From assembly GCF_008042035.1 (NCBI RefSeq), contig NZ_RDBL01000013.1, forward strand, positions 1,018,354 through 1,082,353: DNA of 64,000 bases, written 5' to 3'. This document shows positions 59,765 through 64,000 of this stretch, piece after piece. Numbering within the stretch: position 1 is the first letter of the stretch; each line of letters starts with the position of its first letter. The notes under the pieces were generated by a model. The model did no database searches. It worked only from the letters and a program-made list of their open reading frames with translations, and had not been told where the DNA came from. Both the position numbers and the translations under genes were made by a program. Source of the stretch: Streptomyces sp. col6 (lineage in GTDB: Bacteria; Actinomycetota; Actinomycetes; Streptomycetales; Streptomycetaceae).

Positions 59765-60694
59765 ATGCAACCGATCATCATCGTCCTGATCATTCTGGTG
59801 GTGCTCGTCTTCATCGCCCTGATCAAGACGATCCAGGTCATCCCCCAGGCCAGCGCCGCCATCGTCGAACGCTTCGGCAGGTACACCCGCACCCTCAACG
59901 CGGGCCTGAACATCGTCGTTCCGTTCATCGACTCGATCCGCAACCGGATCGACCTGCGCGAACAGGTCGTGCCCTTCCCGCCGCAGCCCGTCATCACCCA
60001 GGACAACCTGGTCGTCAACATCGACACCGTCATCTACTACCAGGTGACCGACGCGAGGGCCGCGACGTACGAGGTCGCCAGCTACATCCAGGCCATCGAG
60101 CAGCTCACCGTCACCACGCTCCGCAACATCATCGGCGGCATGGACCTGGAACGGACCCTCACCTCCCGCGAGGAGATCAACGCCGCCCTGCGCGGAGTCC
60201 TCGACGAGGCCACCGGCAAGTGGGGCATCCGCGTCAACCGTGTCGAGCTGAAGGCGATCGAGCCGCCCACCTCCATCCAGGACTCGATGGAGAAGCAGAT
60301 GCGCGCCGACCGCGACAAGCGCGCCGCGATCCTCCAGGCCGAGGGCACCCGCCAGTCCGCGATCCTCACCGCCGAGGGCGAGAAGCAGTCCGCGATCCTG
60401 CGCGCCGAGGGTGAGGCCAAGGCCGCCGCCCTGCGCGCCGAGGGCGAGGCCCAGGCCATCCGCACGGTCTTCGAGTCCATCCACGCCGGCGACCCGGACC
60501 AGAAGCTGCTCTCGTACCAGTACCTCCAGATGCTGCCGAAGATCGCCGAGGGCGACGCCAACAAGCTCTGGATCGTGCCCAGCGAGATCGGCGACGCCCT
60601 CAAGGGCCTCAGTGGTGCCTTCGGCAACATCGGCGGCGGCGCACCCGGCTTCAACACCGGCAAGGAACGGCGCGAGGAACCCCCGGTCGACTGA
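59765..60694 (+). CDS. SPFH/Band 7 domain protein (stomatin-like, QmcA type)
   Basis: A 309-aa protein. One N-terminal TM helix (about 2-20, IIIVLIILVVLVFIALIKTI) precedes the SPFH domain (about 20-190; VERFGRYTRTLNAGLNIVVP, IGGMDLERTLTSREEINAAL). A helical segment at about 185-240 repeats Ala-Glu-Gly units (AEGTRQSAIL, AEGEKQSAIL, AEGEAKAAAL). It forms membrane microdomain scaffolds with NfeD. The start is ATG at 59765. Confidence 0.93.
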   Translation: MQPIIIVLIILVVLVFIALIKTIQVIPQASAAIVERFGRYTRTLNAGLNIVVPFIDSIRNRIDLREQVVPFPPQPVITQDNLVVNIDTVIYYQVTDARAATYEVASYIQAIEQLTVTTLRNIIGGMDLERTLTSREEINAALRGVLDEATGKWGIRVNRVELKAIEPPTSIQDSMEKQMRADRDKRAAILQAEGTRQSAILTAEGEKQSAILRAEGEAKAAALRAEGEAQAIRTVFESIHAGDPDQKLLSYQYLQMLPKIAEGDANKLWIVPSEIGDALKGLSGAFGNIGGGAPGFNTGKERREEPPVD

Positions 60695-60755
60695 CGTGTA
60701 CACCCCCCGTGCATGATTCGTGCAGCAAGCACCGATCACGCACGGGGGATACGCC

Positions 60756-61523
60756 ATGTCCATCTGGGAGATGTTCGCCGTCTTCGCCGCGGGGATCAGC
60801 GCCGGCGCGATCAACACGATCGTCGGCTCCGGGACGCTCATCACCTTCCCCGTCCTGCTCGCCACCGGCCTGCCCCCGGTCACCGCCACCGTCTCCAACG
60901 CCCTCGGCCTGATCCCCGGTTCCATCAGCGGCGCGATCGGCTACCGCGAGGAACTCAAGGGCCAGCGCTCCCGCGTCCTCAAACTCGCTGTGGGCGCCCT
61001 CATCGGCGGACTCACCGGCGCCACCCTGCTGCTGGCCCTGCCCTCCACGGCCTTCGAGACCATCGTCCCGGTCCTCGTCGCCCTGGCCCTCGTCCTGGTG
61101 ATCCTGCAACCGCGCATCAGCCGCGCCGTCCAGCGCCGGCGCGCCCGCACCGGCACCCCGGCCCACCCCGACGGCGGCCCTCTCCTCCTCATCGGTCTGA
61201 CCCTCGCCAGCGTCTACGGCGGGTACTTCACCGCCGCCCAGGGGATCATCTACCTCTCCCTCATGGGCATGCTGGTCGACGACACCATGCAGCGCCTCAA
61301 CGCCGTGAAGAACGTCCTCGCGGCCGTCGTCAACAGCATCGCCGCGCTCTTCTTCCTCTTCGTCGCCGACTTCGACTGGACCGCCGTCGTCCTGATCGCG
61401 GTCGGCTCCGCGCTCGGCGGCCAGATCGGCGCCAAGGTGGGCCGCCGCCTCAGCCCCACCCTCCTGCGCGCCCTCATCGTCACCGTCGGCACGGCCGCCA
61501 TCGTCCAGCTGCTCCTGCGCTGA
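60756..61523 (+). CDS. TauE/SafE family sulfite exporter-like permease
   Basis: A 255-aa protein with about eight TM helices and the family repeats INTIVGSGTLITFPVLLATG and SNALGLIPGSISGAIGYREE, then YGGYFTAAQGIIYLSLMGML with RLNAVKNVLAAVVNSIAALF. It moves organic or sulfur anions, and the substrate is unassigned. I chose the ATG at 60756, with GGGGGA upstream, over the ATG 36 bases earlier. Confidence 0.9.
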   Translation: MSIWEMFAVFAAGISAGAINTIVGSGTLITFPVLLATGLPPVTATVSNALGLIPGSISGAIGYREELKGQRSRVLKLAVGALIGGLTGATLLLALPSTAFETIVPVLVALALVLVILQPRISRAVQRRRARTGTPAHPDGGPLLLIGLTLASVYGGYFTAAQGIIYLSLMGMLVDDTMQRLNAVKNVLAAVVNSIAALFFLFVADFDWTAVVLIAVGSALGGQIGAKVGRRLSPTLLRALIVTVGTAAIVQLLLR

Positions 61524-61527
61524 ACGA

Positions 61528-61562
61528 CCGAAGCCCGCCTCCCCCCGGGAGACGGGCTTCGG
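61528..61562. terminator. Bidirectional hairpin terminator
   Basis: CCGAAGCCCG/CGGGCTTCGG (10 bp) lies between the permease gene and the convergent HNH gene. Confidence 0.75.
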
Positions 61563-61585
61563 TGACGTCATGAGGCGTACGGCGG

Positions 61586-62092
61586 CTACGCCGCGCTCCG
61601 CGCCAGCCACTCCGGCAGTGCCGAGCGGTCGCCCGCCCCCAGCGCCAGCAGCATCGCCTCCGCCGGGGACGGGACGAAGGGCTTGCGCAGCAGCGGCATC
61701 CCCGCCTGCTCCGGCGTACGGTCCGCCTTGCGGTGGTTGTCCTCGGCGCACGAGGCCACCGTGTTCAGCCAGGTGTCCTGCCCGCCCTGTGCCCTCGGCA
61801 CCACGTGGTCGACGGTGCTCGCACGCTTCCCGCAGTACGCGCACCGGTGCTGGTCCCTGACCAGCACGCCCCTCCTGGACCACGGGGCCTGTCTTCGGAA
61901 CGGCACCCGTACGTACCGGCAGAGCCTGATCACACGGGGCACGGGTATGTCCACGTCGGCCCCGCGCATCCGCAGGCGGGGGTGCGACTGCTCGACGACG
62001 GCCTTGTCCTGAAGGATCAGCACCACCGCGCGGTTCAGCGTCACCGTCGACAGCGGCTCGAAGCTCGCGTTCAGTACCAGCGTGTCCCGCAT
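61586..62092 (-). CDS. HNH endonuclease
   Basis: A 168-aa protein. The zinc-finger HNH nuclease motif is C84-x2-C87 (RCAYCGKRA), D95-H96 (TVDHVVPRAQGG), N110 (TWLNTV), C115 and H120 (CAEDNHRKADR). The N-terminal VLNASFEPLSTVTLNRAVVL is the usual opening of the actinobacterial HNH protein. The start is ATG at 62092 with GGGAGGTGGG upstream. No methylase or phage genes are nearby, so a housekeeping rather than restriction role is likely. Confidence 0.9.
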   Translation of the reverse strand: MRDTLVLNASFEPLSTVTLNRAVVLILQDKAVVEQSHPRLRMRGADVDIPVPRVIRLCRYVRVPFRRQAPWSRRGVLVRDQHRCAYCGKRASTVDHVVPRAQGGQDTWLNTVASCAEDNHRKADRTPEQAGMPLLRKPFVPSPAEAMLLALGAGDRSALPEWLARSAA

Positions 62093-62174
62093 CTCGCCCA
62101 CCTCCCGTGTGCCGGCCGCCCCCTGGCAGGCCCGGATCAACTCTGGCCGGGCACGCCGTGATGGACAACGCATT

Positions 62175-62217
62175 AAAAAATGCCCTGCCCTGATCTCTCC
62201 AGGACCAGGGCAGGGCA
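62175..62217 (-). terminator. Rho-independent terminator after the PEBP gene
   Basis: A perfect 12-bp stem (TGCCCTGCCCTG/CAGGGCAGGGCA, 62181-62192 with 62206-62217) is followed, on the minus strand, by six T residues. It is the most canonical intrinsic terminator in the window. Confidence 0.9.
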
Positions 62218-62240
62218 AACGGCTGCGGAAGTTTTGGTAC

Positions 62241-62780
62241 TCAGGCGTTCTCGGCGGGCTCCGCGTACTCGGCGATCAACTGCGCCCGGCCCAGGGTGTG
62301 GAACCGGAGGTTGAACCCGACCGCCGCCGGCGGGGTGTCGCTGTCGGGACCGAGCTTCTCGGTGTCCACCGCGTACACGGTGAACACATAGCGGTGGTTC
62401 TCCCCGGCCGGCGGCGCGGCACCGCCGAAGTCCTTCGTCCCGTAGTCGTTGCGCGCGTGCACGGCGCCGGCGGGCAGTCCCTCGAACCTCCCGCCGCCCG
62501 CGCCGGCCGGCAGCTCCGTGACCGACGCCGGGATGTCGAAGACCACCCAGTGCCAGAACCCACTGCCCGTGGGCGCGTCGGGGTCGAAGCACGTCACGGC
62601 GAAGCTCTTCGTCTCCGCCGGGAACCCCTCCCACCGCAGCTGCGGCGAGGTGTTCCCGGCGGCGTACACCTGTGCGTCGGTGAGCACGGCCCCCGGGGCG
62701 ATGTCCTCGCTCACCACGGTGAACGAGGGAACCTCCGGATGGAAGTCGTGCGGCAGCGGCGCCCTCTTCGGCTCGGTCAC
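62241..62780 (-). CDS. YbhB/YbcL family PEBP-like (Raf kinase inhibitor-like) protein
   Basis: A 179-aa phosphatidylethanolamine-binding-protein fold. Conserved ligand-site motif FDPDAPTGSGFWHWVVFDIP is at about 68-87, and NDYGTKDFGGAAPP and ENHRYVFTVYAVD follow. Bacterial members have no firmly established role. The start is GTG at 62780. The gene ends at a canonical T-tract terminator. Confidence 0.92.
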   Translation of the reverse strand: MTEPKRAPLPHDFHPEVPSFTVVSEDIAPGAVLTDAQVYAAGNTSPQLRWEGFPAETKSFAVTCFDPDAPTGSGFWHWVVFDIPASVTELPAGAGGGRFEGLPAGAVHARNDYGTKDFGGAAPPAGENHRYVFTVYAVDTEKLGPDSDTPPAAVGFNLRFHTLGRAQLIAEYAEPAENA

Positions 62781-62841
62781 GTCAGCACCTCTCTGTCGGC
62801 TCCGTCGGATTTCCGGGAAGATCTCTCTTCCCTTCCCGACC

Positions 62842-63624
62842 CTAGAGCCAGTTGCGCTGACCGCCGACCTGCGCCAGCCACTGGTTCAGGTATGCCGCCC
62901 AGTCGGTCTCGTGGAAGTTGTGCAGACCGACCTTGAACGCGCGGTACGAGTCGCTGCCCTCGCTGAAGAGACCGGGCTTCTTGTCCATCTCCAGGATGAC
63001 GTCCATCTCGCGGTCGTCCGCGACGAACGACAGCTCCACCTGGTTCAGGCCGCGGTACTGCGACGGCGGGTGGAACTCGATCTCCTGGTAGAACGGCAGC
63101 CGCTGACGCGTGCCGCGGATGTGGCCGCGCTCCATGTCGGCGCTGCGGAAGCCGAAGCCCAGCCGTCCGAAGGCGTCGAGGATGGCCTCCTGGGCCGGCA
63201 GCGGGTGCACGTTGATGGGGTCGAGGTCGCCGGAGTCCAGCGCCCGCGCGATCTCCAGCTCGGTGGTCACCCCGATGTTCATGCCGTGCAGCTGCTGGCC
63301 CGCGAACGTGGTGATCGGCGTCTCCCACGGGATCTCCAGGCCGAACGGCACCACGTGCACCGCCCCGGCCCGCACCTCGAACGCCCCGCCGATGCGCAGC
63401 TTGGTGAACTCGATGTCCTGCTTGTACTCCTGGTCCTGGCCCTCGACCTCGACCCGGGCCTGCAGGCCCACGGACAGGCCCTCGATCTGCTGGTCGACCG
63501 AACCGCCCTGGATCCGCACCTCGCCCTGGACGACCCCGCCCGGGACGACGTTGATCTCGGAGAGCTCCGTCTCCACCGAGGCGCCGCCGGCACCCATGCT
63601 CGCGAGCAGCCGCTTGAAGCCCAT
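62842..63624 (-). CDS. Spo0M-like sporulation-control protein
   Basis: A 260-aa arrestin-like protein. It has VETELSEINVVPGGVVQGEV near the start, SVDQQIEGLSVGLQARVEVE, LRIGGAFEVRAGAVHVVPFG and DMERGHIRGTRQRLPFYQEI. These match the SpoOM family, which modulates sporulation in Bacillus and development in Streptomyces. I set the start at the ATG at 63624, with TAGGAGGAG upstream. The C-terminus (about 215-260) is helical. Confidence 0.9.
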   Translation of the reverse strand: MGFKRLLASMGAGGASVETELSEINVVPGGVVQGEVRIQGGSVDQQIEGLSVGLQARVEVEGQDQEYKQDIEFTKLRIGGAFEVRAGAVHVVPFGLEIPWETPITTFAGQQLHGMNIGVTTELEIARALDSGDLDPINVHPLPAQEAILDAFGRLGFGFRSADMERGHIRGTRQRLPFYQEIEFHPPSQYRGLNQVELSFVADDREMDVILEMDKKPGLFSEGSDSYRAFKVGLHNFHETDWAAYLNQWLAQVGGQRNWL

Positions 63625-63697
63625 GTTTTCTCCTCCTAGGTCCTGACCCCTACATACGCGCCACGACCGTAGTCGGTTCCCGCTAACCTCGAACCCC

Positions 63698-64000
63698 ATG
63701 ATCGATGGCCCGGACCGTACGCCGCTGAAGCGGGACTTCTTCGACCGCCCCGTACTGGAGGTCGCCCCGGATCTCCTCGGCCGCACCCTGGTCCGCAGCA
63801 CCCCGGCCGGCCCGATCGCGCTGCGCCTCACCGAGGTGGAGGCGTACGCGGGCGAGATCGACCCGGGCTCCCACGCCTTCCGCGGCCGGACGCGCCGCAA
63901 CGACGCCATGTACGGCCCGCCCGGCCACGCGTACGTCTACTTCACGTACGGCATGTGGCACTGCATGAACCTGGTGTGCGGCCCCGAGGGCAGGGCGAGC
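63698..64000 (+). CDS. mpg: DNA-3-methyladenine glycosylase (AAG/MPG family), partial
   Basis: The first 101 residues of a base-excision-repair glycosylase that removes alkylated purines. Visible motifs are FFDRPVLEVAPDLLGRTLVR, RLTEVEAYAGEIDPGSHAFR with the catalytic Glu, RRNDAMYGPPGHAYVYFTYG and MWHCMNLVCGPEG. The 3' part lies past the right edge. The ATG is at 63698. Confidence 0.94.
   Translation, partial: MIDGPDRTPLKRDFFDRPVLEVAPDLLGRTLVRSTPAGPIALRLTEVEAYAGEIDPGSHAFRGRTRRNDAMYGPPGHAYVYFTYGMWHCMNLVCGPEGRAS

Noticed and set aside
61586..62092. HNH nuclease as part of a restriction or homing system
   Set aside because: No methylase, intron, phage or toxin-antitoxin gene is adjacent, and the protein resembles the core actinobacterial HNH family.

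Overview
The window is a stretch of high-GC chromosome from a Streptomyces or very close relative. This is shown by the third-position G/C bias, the many GTG starts and 4-bp start/stop overlaps, and Streptomyces-typical genes: the Asp23/AmaP cluster, the 73-aa GATC-binding nucleoid protein Gbn, a Spo0M-like protein, a DUF3099 protein and an SGM_5486-type micropeptide. From memory, the gene order follows the conserved core-chromosome segment around SCO179x-184x of S. coelicolor, read in descending order. No rRNA, tRNA, CRISPR array, insertion sequence or prophage was recognised.

Layout. (1) 1-6.3 kb, minus strand: a cobalamin riboswitch followed by translationally coupled cbiB, cobQ, a fused chelatase ChlI/D, cobO and the start of cobB. 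(2) 6.3-12 kb: a PiT phosphate transporter with a PHO-box-like promoter and a small membrane partner, a class II aldolase, an alpha/beta hydrolase, an unknown protein, a dispersed GC-rich repeat and a frameshifted VOC protein. (3) 12-16.3 kb: YpfJ-like metalloprotease, an ABC-F ATPase with a 10-codon upstream reading frame, gbn, and an enoyl-CoA hydratase. (4) 16.3-19.5 kb: the Asp23/Gls24 envelope-stress cluster. (5) 19.5-24.3 kb, minus strand: SDR, GH15, SURF1, a zinc-finger protein and a DEDDh-BRCT exonuclease.

(6) 24.5-30.6 kb: an accessory three-gene operon with a 1,727-aa caspase/GHKL(HSP90-like) protein, a cysteine-rich 108-aa protein and a three-TM membrane protein. This is the best candidate in the window for an uncharacterised conflict or programmed-cell-death system. 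It sits between core genes, and part of the large gene has clearly lower GC.

(7) 30.6-40.5 kb: VIT1-type transporter, sterol desaturase plus lysoplasmalogenase, alcohol dehydrogenase, secreted subtilase, DUF485-ActP acetate uptake, moaA and small stress proteins. (8) 40.5-46.5 kb: tyrS, TldD/PmbA pair, fabG-fabI. (9) 46.5-55.2 kb: secreted peptide, FadR-type regulator divergent from an MFS exporter, SixA phosphatase, serB, a two-FHA ABC transporter and a secreted transglycosylase with a strongly structured upstream region. (10) 55.6-64 kb: GAF histidine kinase plus LuxR regulator, an ABC ATPase, NfeD-SPFH membrane pair, TauE/SafE permease, HNH nuclease, PEBP protein, Spo0M-like protein and the start of a 3-methyladenine glycosylase.

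Most long reading frames antisense to these genes are artefacts of GC-rich codon bias and are omitted. Function calls come from recognising motifs and families by eye. No database search was run.
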